A stretch of 64,000 bases of DNA from Thecamonas trahens ATCC 50062. Lineage: Eukaryota; Apusozoa; Apusomonadida; Apusomonadidae. This document shows positions 9,318 to 19,732 of the stretch, in pieces (position 1 is the stretch's first letter; each line of letters begins with the position of its first letter). A model generated the notes under the pieces. That model was not told the DNA's origin. It did no database searches and was given only the letters and a program-made list of their open reading frames with translations. The translations under genes and the position numbers were made by a program. The stretch is from contig NW_013657667.1 of NCBI RefSeq assembly GCF_000142905.1, forward strand, positions 336,966-400,965. Direction: 5' to 3'.

Positions 9318-10627
9318 ATGTCAAGGGAGTCTACAAACACCTCAAATTCAATGTCAACAACTTCGCAGAGTCCAGCAAGCACGCCAAGGAGCGGAGTCAC
9401 GAGCGGGCCCGGCTCGGCAGCACACGGCCAATTCAATCAGCCACCCGCCACCTATGATGAAGAGGCGGCGCTCCTCGGCTCTGTCCAACGCAAGAGCATT
9501 GTGGAGGATGTTCAGCTCAACTCTGTGAATGGCATCCCACATGTGGAAGACCGCCCCAAGCAGTCGATGTGGATGCAGATCCTTGGCTACACCGCCCTCC
9601 TCGCCGCCATTGTCTCGTGGCTCCTTGGTGCAGAGGCATCACGTGCTGTGGAGACTGGCGACAATGCCTACAAGTCATACTTTTTATCGTTTGGTTCGGC
9701 CATGTCTTCCCGGCTCTTTTCCTGCCTGTCGGATGGTTTATGCTCCGCTACAAGGAGCACTGGCGGACCCTCCCGCATCCTGTCCATGGCAAGGATTTTG
9801 AGTGGAGCTCGTTTGGCGAGTTCCGCGTGGCCTGGAAGCTGACCTGGGGCCAGATGGCTTGGCGTGGCTTCTGGCTCGCCGGCGCTTACATGGTGCCGGA
9901 CATCTTCTGGTTCTCGTCGCTCTCCATGACCTCGGTCGCTGCCGCCACCACCATCTTCAACTCGTCGACCGCCTTTGTTGTCCTCTTCTCCATCTTTCTC
10001 CTCGGCGAGCGCCCGTCGCTCATCAAGTTTGGCGCCGCCATCCTCGCTGTCGCCTCCTCGGCCATGGTCTCGTTTGCTGACAACATTGCACCGTCTCATG
10101 GCTCAAACTCCGACACCTCGTCGTCCAAGCCATCGAATCCGGTTCTTGGCGGCCTGTTTGCCTTCCTTGGTGCTGTCCTCTACGGCCTCTACGAGGTCGT
10201 CTACAAGCGGTTTGGCCTGGTGACTGGCGAGAACGATCCGCTGCCGATGGTCATTATCGTCGCCGGCCTTATGGGTGTGGGCAACACTCTGGGCCTTGCC
10301 CCTTTCATCCCGCTTCTTGACTGGACTGGCTTGGAGGAGTGGCACCTGCCGGTTGCTGACAAGTGGCCCAACTTTGTCATCATGTCTGCCATGCTCGCCG
10401 TCTTTATCGTCTCGCTCATGACCTCGATTGCTCTTCTCCCCTCTCCGACCTACGTTGCTGTTGGCATCACTCTCACTGTTCCGGGCTCGCTCGTCCTTGA
10501 CGCCGTCCTCCACGGCGCCTCGTACTCGTGGCCATTCCTTGTTGGCTCGCTCGGTGTCATCCTCTCCTTTGGCCTCATCGTCGCCAAGGAGCACCACCCA
10601 GCCCTTCTCAGCCATCGCTGGCTGTAG
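9318..10627 (+). CDS. DMT-superfamily transporter, SLC35F-like, with a one-base frame break
   Basis: The ATG at 9318 starts about 90 hydrophilic residues, then TM1 (ILGYTALLAAIVSWLL). After YKSYF the frame changes, and the protein continues as WFGHVFPALFLPVGWFM through a further series of helices to the stop at 10627. The order of motifs (TM1, YKSYF, WFGH, ATTIFNSSTAFVVLFS, FLLGERPS, ALYGLYEVVYKRFG, SPTYVAVGITLTVPGSL) follows the SLC35F family of ten-helix solute or nucleotide-sugar transporters. One extra T in the T5 run at 9681-9685 would make the frame continuous, so a sequence error is the simplest reading. The substrate cannot be told from sequence. The first frame alone would stop at 9842 with no transporter end. 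Confidence 0.85.
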
Positions 10628-10808
10628 TGTAAACCAGTGTCATTTACTATTCCCTCGTCTCCCACAACCGTGTCGGTACATGGGCGCCCACCCAAACGTG
10701 CCCTCCCTGACAGCTGCAAGTTCGGCGCGCACTCGCACCACCTACGCGACTTGGCGCGAGTTGGCGCCAAGTTGGGACTGAACCACCACACCAAGACCGC
10801 CACCACCA

Positions 10809-10809
<1 letters not shown>

Positions 10810-10843
<34 letters not shown>

Positions 10844-10921
10844 GCTCTCTCCCTCTCCTTCTCCCCATACATTCACACATCACACATACATACATACATA
10901 CATACATACATACATACATAC
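10810..10921. repeat. CA dinucleotide and ATAC tetranucleotide microsatellites
   Basis: A pure CA run spans 10810-10842. An ATAC/CATA run spans 10883-10921. Both lie within the 306-bp spacer (10628-10933) between the transporter stop and the GCP2 start, probably in the GCP2 promoter or 5' leader. Nothing else is seen in the spacer. Confidence 0.9.
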
Positions 10922-10933
10922 ACATTCGCTGCC

Positions 10934-13318
10934 ATGGCTACTCCGCACGAGTCCAGCCGCCCGGGTCGTCGGCCCCGCCGCCAGGCCCCGGAGCCCTTGA
11001 CGAGCTCGCGGCGCTGCAGGAGCGAGTGCGGGCAGCATCAGCGCGCCTGCCATCGGTGGAGGCACTGGCAGGAAAGAGTGGCAAGCCCGCGCCAAGGCTG
11101 CCGGTGGTGGAGGCGCTGGTGAATAAGCCCAGCGTGACTGCAGCGCATGATGCCGGAGCGAGCGGGCGACCGGTGACGAGTTGGTGGCCGCTGTTCCGCC
11201 TCAGCCCGACTGGCTGCTCCGGCCGTCCGCGGGACGTATGTAGTGCGGTCGGCAACAGGAGTGGAGCCCGAGGCACCGTCGATGCTGCACATCGGCCGGG
11301 CGTCGCAAGAATACCAGCTGGTAGAGGAGGCGCTGTACGCGCTGATGGGCATCGAGTCTGAGCACATCCGAGCGTTCCCCTCGGCAGATGGCCTGGTCTT
11401 CCAGCTGGCATCGTCGGCTGACGTCGATGCGTCGATTGCTGACTTGCTCGGCCGCATCCTGCCGCTGGCGTCTGCGTACTCGGCCGTGACCGCGTTTGTG
11501 GAGACCGGGTCGCGGTACGAGGCTGGCCTGGTCTCGCACGCTCTCTGCGCCGCAGTTCGCGAGCTTCTCAACGAGTACCTCATTGTTGTGGCGCAGCTAG
11601 AGACCCAGTTTGGGCTCGGCCAGCTCAACCTGCAGAAGATGTGGTTTTTCGTTCAGCCGTCGCTCTCAACCGTTACCGCACTGGCGACGCTCGCGCGCTC
11701 GATCCGCGACCAGGGCGCTCGCGGCGGCTCGCTCCTCTCACTCCTACACGAGGCGCTTGAGGTCTCGGCCGGTGACTCGCCAAAGCGTGCGCTCATCGAG
11801 CACCTGCTCTCGGCAGCGTCGGTGCCGTACTTTTCGGCGCTCACGGCCTGGGTCACCGCCGGTTCGGTCGTCGACCCGTACGCAGAGTTTATGGTTGTCG
11901 AGCACCCCGACATGGCCAAGGATCTTGGTCTGCCGGCGCTCTCGGACTCGTACTGGAGCGAGCGTTACACACTGCGCGAGGCCAAGGCTGTGCCGCGCTT
12001 TCTGGCGCCGCACGCTGCCACCATCCTCACCACCGGCAAGTATCTCAACGTCATTGCGGGGTGCGGGCTGCCTATTCCGTCCGAGACCCTGCTGCCGGCC
12101 GGCGAAGCGGCTGTGGCGTACGCATCCAACGAGCGCGAGTACGCCAAGACGATTGAGCATGCGCACGCACGTGCAGCTGCGCTGCTCATCGATGTGCTCA
12201 TGCGCAAGCACGCTCTCCTCGACCGCCTTGGCTCCATCAAGCGGTACTTTCTGCTCTCGCAGGGCGACGTGCTCCCACACTTTTTCGAGATCGCCGCTGA
12301 CGAGCTCGCTCGTCCGGCGTCGGCTGTCGACATCGAGAAGCTCGAGGCGCTCCTTGAGCTTGCAGTCCGGAGCACGTCGGCCCGCGGCGACGAGCACAAG
12401 GACGAGCTCGGCCTCCGGCTCGTTCACACCTCAATTGCGTCTGAGCTCGCACACATCAACACAGCAGGCCTTCCGTCAGGCTCGAGCGCCGGTGCCAAGG
12501 CCGGCGCTGGTGAGCTTACTGGCTTTGAAGCCTTTGCCTTTGACTTTGTCGTCGAGTGGCCGCTCAACCTGGTCATCTCGTCGGCCGCGCTGACCAAGTA
12601 CCGGCTGCTCAACAGGCACCTCATCAAGTCAACGCGGGTGTGCAAAGCCATGTCGGCAGCGTGGGCCATCCACAAGCTGACCAAGACCGCCCACGTGCAG
12701 GCTTACTTTAAGCGTGCGTACGCGCTGCGCTCCAAGATGCTGCACTTTGTCTCGTCGTTCAGCAACTACATGTTCTACCAGGTCCTCGAGCCGGCGTGGG
12801 CGCAGTTGACAGCAACGCTGGCGGGGGCCACCTCGCTGGCCGACGTGGTCACCGCCCATGAGGCATTCCTCAACGCCGCGCTCAAAGAGTGCCTCCTCAC
12901 CCACCCGGAGCTGCTCAAACTCCTCACCAAGCTTATGTCGACCTGCTCCATCTTTGTTGACTACACAGCCCACCTGTCAGCGACGCTCTCGCTTGACGGC
13001 GACTCGATCTTTGTCATCCCGCCGGGCCTCGTCGACTCTGCTGTGGAGGGTCTCGAAGAAGAGGCCGCTATCGCCCAAGCGCTTGCCGTGCGTCGCGAGC
13101 ACGCCGCCGCCGCTGTCGATACCACAGCCACAGTGCTCGACGACAAGTACCACCGGACGCTCGCCAAGTTTGAGGAGAACTTTGGCTACCACATGCGCCT
13201 CTTCCTGCAGACCATTAACCTCCTCTCGGGAACCGAGAAGCACCTAGCCGCTCTCTTTGCTACCTTTGACTTTAACGGCTTCTACGGCGATGCCCTCGGC
13301 CTCTTCAGCTACGCATAG
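10934..13318 (+). CDS. GCP2: Gamma-tubulin complex component 2 (GCP2/Spc97), N-terminus frame-broken
   Basis: The frame from about 11231 to 13318 (some 695 residues) carries the Spc97/Spc98 GRIP modules. These include LVEEALYALMGIESEHI, GKYLNVIAGCG, SIKRYFLLSQGDVLPHFFEI, and the gamma-tubulin-binding GRIP2 part (FDFVVEWPLNLVISSAALTKYRLLNRHL, MLHFVSSFSNYMFYQV, HEAFLNAALKECLL). These fit GCP2, which with GCP3 forms the gamma-tubulin small complex that nucleates microtubules. A coding-like N-terminus begins at ATG 10934 (MATPHESSRPG). It needs three one-base frame changes before 11243 (near 10960, near 11165-11175, and at the G3 run 11231-11233) to read through to PPQPDWLLRPSAG, the family's conserved pre-GRIP motif. 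Assembly errors or small introns could explain this. It converges on RFT1 with a 22-nt gap. Confidence 0.88.
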
Positions 13319-13340
13319 ACACCTCGGATAAAGCAGGCAA

Positions 13341-14891
13341 TCACTCCGTTTTGCCACCGCGCCGCAACTTGATCAGCCGCTTGAGCGCCGGGACAAGCTC
13401 GCGCTCGCAGGCCACAAAGGCGGCAGCAACAACAAGAAGACCGAGCACGCCTGGTGCAACATGGACCGCACGCTGCGTCCACGATCCGTAGCAGCCATCG
13501 GAGTCGAGCTTGACCCACGCGGCGGCCGAGCCATGGGCGGCGGCGGCAGCAACGCCAAACGCTGCCCAGACCGGCGGGCTTGGAACAAGGTCCCACAGCG
13601 CCGCGCCAGTCGGCAGCGGCACGCCATCGTTGGGAAGCGTGACATAGATGGCGTAGAGCGAGTACGTGATGCGCTGGGCCATATTGAACATGTTGGCGGC
13701 AATGAGCCCGACAGTGCCAGCATAGGTGGTGCCAGCAAGTCCAGCGATGATGTACGCAACCGAGAAGACCAGCAGCATCCAGTTGAGACGCGCCAAGCCG
13801 GCCTTGGACGCGCAGCCGTGGAGGTAGGCTTCGGTCACGCCGTTGAGCGCCATGAACCCGACATACAGCGAGTACCAGGCGAGGATGGCCGGCGCGTCGG
13901 TGGCTACCCACCGCGTTCCGTAGAGGAGTTCAAGGAGGAGGTGGGCGTAGGGCGGGCCAAAGGTGGCAAACAAAAGTCCGATGCTCACCATGCCCTTGCA
14001 AAGCACGGTGAGCAGGCCATAGCGTGCGGTCGAATTGCGATCACGCCCGGCAAGCGAGAATGCGTTGAGCGCCGTCTCCTCAACAGGTTGGAAGATGACA
14101 CGTGCCACAAGAGAGCCAAGGTTGTTCACAAGCGCAAAAACGCCCTGATCGTACAGCGACTGGACGGCCACAAGGATGATCGATTCGCCGTAGGTGAGCG
14201 CGTACTTGAGCACCGTTTGTGCGGCGAGCGCCGAGACCAACGGACTGTGCCGCACTAGCGGGCCTGCGCGCGGAATGGCCTCACTCAGCGCAAAGCCAGA
14301 TCCCGCCATAAGGTAGCCAACCAGGACGACGCCGGCGTACGCGAGGTGGCCCAGGGCAAACGAGACGACGCCAGCGCCGGCAGCGACGACGCCGGCGTAG
14401 GTAACGATGCAGCGGAGGAGGACACCGACAGCTTCAATCTGGGCGCGGACTACGTAGCGAGCCTCCAACAAGACCGCAACGTACAGCGGCTCGGCAGCTA
14501 GCTCGACCGCGGCGGCGGCAAGAGTGAGCCCGAGCGCGGACGCCGCGCCCGGAACAGCAGCGGCGGCTGGATCGGGAGCAAGGATGAGCGAGTGAGCCGC
14601 GAGGCAGGCGGCGAGAACAAGGCCGATAGGAAGACCCCATGCAGCCAGAGCGCGGGCATCAGCCGGAGCAGCCGCCATGCGCAGCGCCGCGCGACGCAGC
14701 GGCTCGCGAGCCAGAAAGAGAACGGTGGAGAGAGCGAGCTGGAGCGAGACGGCCGCCAGGCCGTAGGCCTCGGGCGCCATGCGAGCCACCACTAACTGGT
14801 TGAGCACAAAAGAAGCCAGTCGAGAGCCGGCCTGCACCCCGACAAGCAGCGTAGCTCCCGTGAGCGCTGCCCCAGTGGGGGTGGAGGTCAT
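13341..14891 (-). CDS. RFT1: RFT1 homologue, ER lipid-linked oligosaccharide protein
   Basis: This 516-residue polytopic membrane protein has about 12-14 hydrophobic segments, the usual RFT1 length. Recognisable family blocks are NQLVVARMAPEAYGLAAV near the start, FLAREPLRRAALR, and SLYDQGVFALVNNLGSLVAR followed by IFQPVEETALNAF in the middle. RFT1 acts in the ER membrane in N-glycosylation, in making Man5GlcNAc2-PP-dolichol available on the lumenal face; direct flippase activity is debated. The start at 14891 places the first helix within 12 residues, as expected. A 22-nt poly-G run lies immediately upstream. Confidence 0.92.
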   Translation of the reverse strand: MTSTPTGAALTGATLLVGVQAGSRLASFVLNQLVVARMAPEAYGLAAVSLQLALSTVLFLAREPLRRAALRMAAAPADARALAAWGLPIGLVLAACLAAHSLILAPDPAAAAVPGAASALGLTLAAAAVELAAEPLYVAVLLEARYVVRAQIEAVGVLLRCIVTYAGVVAAGAGVVSFALGHLAYAGVVLVGYLMAGSGFALSEAIPRAGPLVRHSPLVSALAAQTVLKYALTYGESIILVAVQSLYDQGVFALVNNLGSLVARVIFQPVEETALNAFSLAGRDRNSTARYGLLTVLCKGMVSIGLLFATFGPPYAHLLLELLYGTRWVATDAPAILAWYSLYVGFMALNGVTEAYLHGCASKAGLARLNWMLLVFSVAYIIAGLAGTTYAGTVGLIAANMFNMAQRITYSLYAIYVTLPNDGVPLPTGAALWDLVPSPPVWAAFGVAAAAAHGSAAAWVKLDSDGCYGSWTQRAVHVAPGVLGLLVVAAAFVACERELVPALKRLIKLRRGGKTE

Positions 14892-14897
14892 GGCGGT

Positions 14898-14919
14898 GGG
14901 GGGGGGGGGGGGGGGGGGG
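14898..14919. repeat. Poly-G tract (22 nt)
   Basis: An uninterrupted G22 run lies just upstream of the RFT1 start codon, read as poly-C on the RFT1 sense strand. Similar poly-C leaders precede several genes here (for example 33697-33732, 50816-50834 and the 53320s), so they may be a local promoter or leader habit or mutational expansions. Confidence 0.85.
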
Positions 14920-15079
14920 AAGTGGTGGGGTGACTGAGGTTGAGGCGCAGGCCGAAGCTGAGGTCATGGACGGCGCGCGTCGCTCGGGCTCGCCGGGCTC
15001 GACTAGGCGGCGGCGGCGGCTCATTGGAGGTTTCATCGGTGGATGTGCTGGGGATGAAAGGTGGCGGGAACGACGGAAG

Positions 15080-16579
15080 CTACAAGCCGAACCACACCAT
15101 CATGTATGCTTTGCCCGCATACTCAAAGACCCGAACTTGGCGCTCGCCGGAATGGAGCTCGGCAAGGAGATCGTCTGACGCCCAGACGTCTGATCGGGTG
15201 GTGCCGGTGGTGGGATCGCGGAGGAGTGGGTACCGCTTGACGTCGACGACGTCGTACGAGGAGTTGGAGACAGCAAAGACGTTGAGCTCGCGGGCAGCCT
15301 TTTGGGTCATAACGAGAAGAGGTGACGGATGACCCGTGGTGACGTCGGCGGAGGTCAGGATGCAGAGTGGATGACGTTGCCTGGAAACGACCTCGATGTT
15401 GAAGACAATGTGAAGCGCGCCGTCGATGCTGATAAAGTGACCAGGAGCAATCTGATTGGTGCCGACGAGGTCGACGCCCGCAACATCGGGAAAGTCGTAG
15501 CACAAGTTGCCAAAACCCGAGGCGTCCAGCACCTCGAGCGAGGACATGGCTTTCAACCAACCTGATTTCAACCTCCTCCTGGTAAAGTCGCACCCGGAAG
15601 TATCCAGGTACTTGAGCTTATTGGCACGGAACCGCAGGATGTCAAGGCCCTCCACGTCCACGGACGAGGAGGAGAGATCAAGACGGCGGATGTGCCGTGA
15701 GACAAGCGGCACGGCAAGGACCTTGCCCAGAAGCACCGAGTCGGCTGGCTCGCCACAGACTGCTGCGATGTCAACAAGGCGCAGGCGCCGATAGAGCGAG
15801 GCATCGGTGCCGACTCGCGCCCAGCTCTTGCATACCTCACGGGCCCGCAGACAGTCGAAAATTGTCAGCTTGCTGAGAATGGTGAGGATGAGTTCGTCAG
15901 GCAGCTCGGCCCAGGCCGACAAAGCGTCATCAGTGCCACAGGGGGGTGGCGGTGAGGCGAGGGCGAGCGAAGCTTGGTTAGCAGCAGCAAGTCGACCCTT
16001 AATCTCGGTGAGCGCGCCACGGATGGCCGTTCCGATGTGGTCACAGTTCTTGAACAAATACAGCGACTCGATGGACTCGAAGCTCTGCAACGACCGCGGC
16101 GTATTGAGGATCCGCGGCAGATGAGCCACCGCTCTATCTCTGACAAGTCGCATTATGGTGCTATACGGAATGCTATGGGCGACAACGATGGCTATCCGGG
16201 CAAGACGGGCGAGGATCGGGTTGAGCAGCAAGAAAAGGGTCACCTCCTCGCAGCCAACAGGCACGACGGTAAGACCGCCACCCAGCACATCATCACCATC
16301 TCCAATGGTCAGAAACTTGCTCTTGACATCATCTAGAGTCATCACCTCAGGGACATCACGGCGCAGATCAACCACCCACTGCCTTCCTTGCTTCTTCTTC
16401 TTCGCTGTAGCCCGATCCGTGACCACGACGAGCAGCAGATGATCTGGAGCGACCGTCATTGCCTTTGTCTTGGTAGACTTCCCCGAGGCCGGCGGGAGAT
16501 GGACAGTGAACGGAGTTGTCGGTATGTTGGGCGGCGAGGGAGATAAACTGTCGGGGGATGTAGACGACGATGACGCCAT
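15080..16579 (-). CDS. F-box protein with leucine-rich-repeat-like C-terminus
   Basis: This 499-residue protein has a Ser/Pro-rich start and a region with a long hydrophobic helix (EEVTLFLLLNPILARLARIAIVV). A clear F-box follows near residue 230-270 (WAELPDELILTILSKLTIF, EVCKSWARVGTDASLYRRL), then LRR-like segments (RRLDLSSSSVDVEGLDIL, KLKYLDTSG, LEVLDASG). F-box proteins link targets to Skp1-Cullin1 ubiquitin ligases, and the LRR part would recognise the target. The C-terminal 130 residues are unrecognised. It lies tandem with and downstream of nothing obvious; its 5' spacer is shared head-to-head with ASCC2. Confidence 0.8.
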   Translation of the reverse strand: MASSSSTSPDSLSPSPPNIPTTPFTVHLPPASGKSTKTKAMTVAPDHLLLVVVTDRATAKKKKQGRQWVVDLRRDVPEVMTLDDVKSKFLTIGDGDDVLGGGLTVVPVGCEEVTLFLLLNPILARLARIAIVVAHSIPYSTIMRLVRDRAVAHLPRILNTPRSLQSFESIESLYLFKNCDHIGTAIRGALTEIKGRLAAANQASLALASPPPPCGTDDALSAWAELPDELILTILSKLTIFDCLRAREVCKSWARVGTDASLYRRLRLVDIAAVCGEPADSVLLGKVLAVPLVSRHIRRLDLSSSSVDVEGLDILRFRANKLKYLDTSGCDFTRRRLKSGWLKAMSSLEVLDASGFGNLCYDFPDVAGVDLVGTNQIAPGHFISIDGALHIVFNIEVVSRQRHPLCILTSADVTTGHPSPLLVMTQKAARELNVFAVSNSSYDVVDVKRYPLLRDPTTGTTRSDVWASDDLLAELHSGERQVRVFEYAGKAYMMVWFGL

Positions 16580-17110
16580 GGTAGCTGTGGCCTATTGCTA
16601 TGGAGCGATGTGGTGGCTGCTGCTGCCAGGGAAAGAAGATTCCATTTGGTGGCGGTTGAGTGGGCCTGCAGCAGGAAAGGTGGGCAACAGATCAAGGGAT
16701 TAGGAGATCGGAAGAGGGGCAGATGGTACGAAAGGAGGATCGGGGAGGGGATGGAGGGAGGGGAGGGGAGGGGAGGACTGAGCTGATGGTTGTGGGGATC
16801 GGTATCGGGAGCATTTCTACATAATCACCCTTCATATACCTCTGTCAGCACCCCCCAAGTACAACTCCTTTATCCTCCCTCGGACAATCAATGCGATCAA
16901 TGCGCAGTAGCATGTGGTGGAGAATGACCGTCCTGAGGGGGATGGGCGAGAGTGTGCTGCGACCGACATCGGCCGTCTGCCGGTCGGTCGGCGGCAGCGA
17001 AGGCTCTAATCGACTCTAGCGGAGACGGCGACCAAGAGAGGGGGGGAGGGGGGGGGGGACACGGCTCCCCCTTCCAGACGGGCGTGGTCACACTCGACTG
17101 CGGTTGTGAC
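16580..17110. other. Divergent spacer, F-box gene/ASCC2
   Basis: This 531-bp spacer contains G-rich purine runs (16744-16785 and 17039-17058) but no gene. An open frame extends upstream of the ASCC2 ATG to about 16952 but starts with GTG and lacks conserved sequence. Confidence 0.5.
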
Positions 17111-19732
17111 ATGCCACGGGCGAACAAGGGCTCCTCGAGGGCCAAGAACAAGGAGCGGTTTTCGGCTGCGCAAGAGCGGCGAAAGGCACGGGCAGCAGCT
17201 GGCGGAGGCGGAGGCGGTGGCGGTGGAGGCGGTGGGGGGAGCAAGGCTGGGAGCAACAAGGGCGAGGGTGATGAGGAGGAAATGAGCTTGCAGATGCGAA
17301 TTGCAGCAACGCCTGTCGGGGCTATGGTGCGGCTGTACAGGGACGAGCTCAGGGAGCGCAGAGCGCTGTCCAAGGTCGAGCTCCGTAAGTATGTTCTGGG
17401 CGTACTGGCCGACGATGAGGCTGCAAGGGCGGAGGCGCCGGCCTCGCTGGAGAGCGCATACGCGTTGGTGGTAGCGGAGAACAAGGCCGACTTTATCAAG
17501 GTTGCGGCCATTGATCCGCGCTGGCTCATCGAAGACTTGGAGTTTGCGCCGTATCTGCCGGCACCTGCCGATGGGGCGGCCGATCCGGATCGGACGGCGG
17601 TACTCGAGGTGCTGGCAGATGATGTGGAGGCCCTGCTCAAGGCCCCGCATCGCGAGTTTTGGTGCCACGTGCTATTGGATCCCAAGCTGAAGGAGGCGGT
17701 TGACACGTTCCTGCGCTTTGCGCCGCGGGCGTGGGATGTGTTCTTTGTGTCGGGTGCAGCGGCGCCCGACGCCAACGGAGCCTTGGTGCTTGCTGGCGGC
17801 GACGCCGAGACGGCAGCAGCGGAGGAGCGGGTCTTCCGGGCGATGGCAGCAACGCTACTGCGTATGTCGACGCGGAAAGAGAGCGAGACGGCATTCTTTT
17901 CAGCGGGCGCCTTTGCTGACACGCTCTACGAGAACTGGGTGTTTGACGTGCCCAAGCTGTTGGATATTGCGGCGGTGTACGGGCCGCGCAACAGGGATTT
18001 TGTGGCACGACTTGTGGGCGCGGTCATCAACGAGCAGCCGGCGTACCTGGACGACTGGCTCGGCGCGACAGTGGCCATCTGCGGGGCGCTGGAGGATGCG
18101 CGTGCGCGCGGACTGAGCGCCGCCGGCGCAGATGCGATTGACACGCTGCGGTTTGTGGCTGACACAGTCGGCTCACTGGCTGCGCTGCAGGACGCGTCGC
18201 CGCTGTTCTCAGCAGCACTCGGGGAGCATCACGAGCTCATCACCGAGCTCGCCGCACTGTACACGCAGGCTCTCTCGCCGCTAGAGGCCGCGGCGGCGAG
18301 TGTGACTGGTGGCTCGCCGTCAAACCTGCGGCTGGACCTTGCGCTGGACCATGTGCGGACGTCCATCCTTCACATTTTGCACTGCGTGTTTGAGCGTGAG
18401 TTCCTCGACGTCCTCCTCAAGCGGCGGCTGTCGTCGACGGCGTCGAAGCGCGGCGGGCTCGCTGGCGTCGAAGCGAGCTTCCGGCGCCTTGTGGGCCACT
18501 TTGTGGAGGCGTACCTGGACTTGCTCAGTGCGGTTGAGCGCAAGTATTTGCTTTCGTGGAGTCTGGTCCGTGTGGCTGAGGCATGGGAGAAGGAAGTCGA
18601 GGTGGCGGCGGCGTGGGCGTCGATGGCCGACCTTGTGGCGTCGGCAGCAGCGTCGCAGAATCCCAACTACATCGAAGCGTCGCCAGCATGGCCTGGCCCG
18701 CCCAAGACGCCGAGCTCGCGGCGGACGCCTGGGCATGGTGGGCAGACTGCATTTGCCCACCTTGACACCAAGAGCATCGAAGAAGTGCGGGCGATCTTCC
18801 CCGAACTGGGCGAGGGCTTTGTCTCGGCCTGCCTCTCGACGTACGGTGGGCAGGCGTCCGCGGTGATCGACGCCTTGCTGGAGGGCACGCTCCCGCCGGC
18901 GCTTGACGAGCTCGAGCGGAGCATGGGCATGGACGGGCTCGATGCGTTTGCCGCCGAGCACGGTGGGCCGTCTGGCGGCGGCGACGACAGCGATGCTGCC
19001 GGCCCGTCGGGCGACGGCGATGACGATACTGGCGCACGACGCAATGTGTTTGACTGGGAGGAGCTCCAGTACGGCAAGCTGTACTCGGGCAAGCACGGTG
19101 GGAGCCAGAGCGACGACGAAGGCCTCGACGACGACCTGCGGGCGCGAATCGTGGCCATGACACGAGTCGATGCGCTGCAAGATTTGTACAACGACGAGTA
19201 CGACGACTCGTTTGACCAGCTCTCTGTCACCAAGTTCCATGTCGCCGATGGCGGCACGGTGGACTCGGAGCGCGTTGGTGCCGGCCGGCCGTCGTCGCCT
19301 CCAGATGGTGGGCGGCGTGGTCGTGGCCAGGGATCGAGCAAGGCCAAGGGCCAAGGTCAGGGTCAGGGCAAGGGCAAGGGCAACAGCAACAAGGGTAAGG
19401 GCCAGAATCAGGGCCAGGGTCAGGGCAAGGGCAAAGGCAACGGCCAAGGCCAGGGTCAGGGCAAGGGCAAGGGCAACAGCAACAAGGGTCAGGGTCAGAA
19501 TCAGGGCCAGGGTCAGGGCAAGGGCAAAGGCAACGGCCAGAGTCAAGGTCAGGGTCAGGGCAAGGGCAAGGGCAACAGCAACGGCAAGGGCAACGGCAAG
19601 GGAAAGGGCAACGGCAAGGGTCAAGGCCAAGGTGAGGGCACAGCGCCGAGCCAAAGAACCGCCCGGAGGCAGCAGACCAACCGTCGCAACCATCGGCGCC
19701 GCCAGGCTGACAAAAAGCGCGCCATCAAGTAG
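17111..19732 (+). CDS. ASCC2: ASCC2 homologue, CUE-domain ubiquitin-binding protein
   Basis: The ATG at 17111 (MPRANKGSSRAKNKERF) gives 873 residues. The long N-terminal helical region matches the ASCC2 layout. A CUE domain follows near residue 555-600, with IEEVRAIFPELGEGFVSACL and VIDALLEGTLPPALDELE, the signature of ASCC2 itself. ASCC2 binds K63-linked ubiquitin and recruits the ASCC3 helicase complex in DNA alkylation repair and ribosome-quality control. The C-terminus is unusual: a Lys-Gly-Gln-Asn repeat tail of roughly 100 residues (19342-19640), ending in an RNA-binding-like basic stretch. The first 70 residues include a poly-Gly run. It converges on BMT2 with a 321-bp spacer. Confidence 0.88.
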   Translation: MPRANKGSSRAKNKERFSAAQERRKARAAAGGGGGGGGGGGGGSKAGSNKGEGDEEEMSLQMRIAATPVGAMVRLYRDELRERRALSKVELRKYVLGVLADDEAARAEAPASLESAYALVVAENKADFIKVAAIDPRWLIEDLEFAPYLPAPADGAADPDRTAVLEVLADDVEALLKAPHREFWCHVLLDPKLKEAVDTFLRFAPRAWDVFFVSGAAAPDANGALVLAGGDAETAAAEERVFRAMAATLLRMSTRKESETAFFSAGAFADTLYENWVFDVPKLLDIAAVYGPRNRDFVARLVGAVINEQPAYLDDWLGATVAICGALEDARARGLSAAGADAIDTLRFVADTVGSLAALQDASPLFSAALGEHHELITELAALYTQALSPLEAAAASVTGGSPSNLRLDLALDHVRTSILHILHCVFEREFLDVLLKRRLSSTASKRGGLAGVEASFRRLVGHFVEAYLDLLSAVERKYLLSWSLVRVAEAWEKEVEVAAAWASMADLVASAAASQNPNYIEASPAWPGPPKTPSSRRTPGHGGQTAFAHLDTKSIEEVRAIFPELGEGFVSACLSTYGGQASAVIDALLEGTLPPALDELERSMGMDGLDAFAAEHGGPSGGGDDSDAAGPSGDGDDDTGARRNVFDWEELQYGKLYSGKHGGSQSDDEGLDDDLRARIVAMTRVDALQDLYNDEYDDSFDQLSVTKFHVADGGTVDSERVGAGRPSSPPDGGRRGRGQGSSKAKGQGQGQGKGKGNSNKGKGQNQGQGQGKGKGNGQGQGQGKGKGNSNKGQGQNQGQGQGKGKGNGQSQGQGQGKGKGNSNGKGNGKGKGNGKGQGQGEGTAPSQRTARRQQTNRRNHRRRQADKKRAIK
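19342..19640. repeat. Coding tandem repeat, KG/QG-rich ASCC2 tail
   Basis: Hexamer-based units (aagggc, cagggt, aacggc) build a higher-order repeat of about 31-33 residues (roughly 96 bp). It consists of GKGKGNSNKG followed by QNQGQGQGKGKGNG and is present about twice, plus partial copies. The composition gives a flexible, positively charged tail. Confidence 0.85.
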
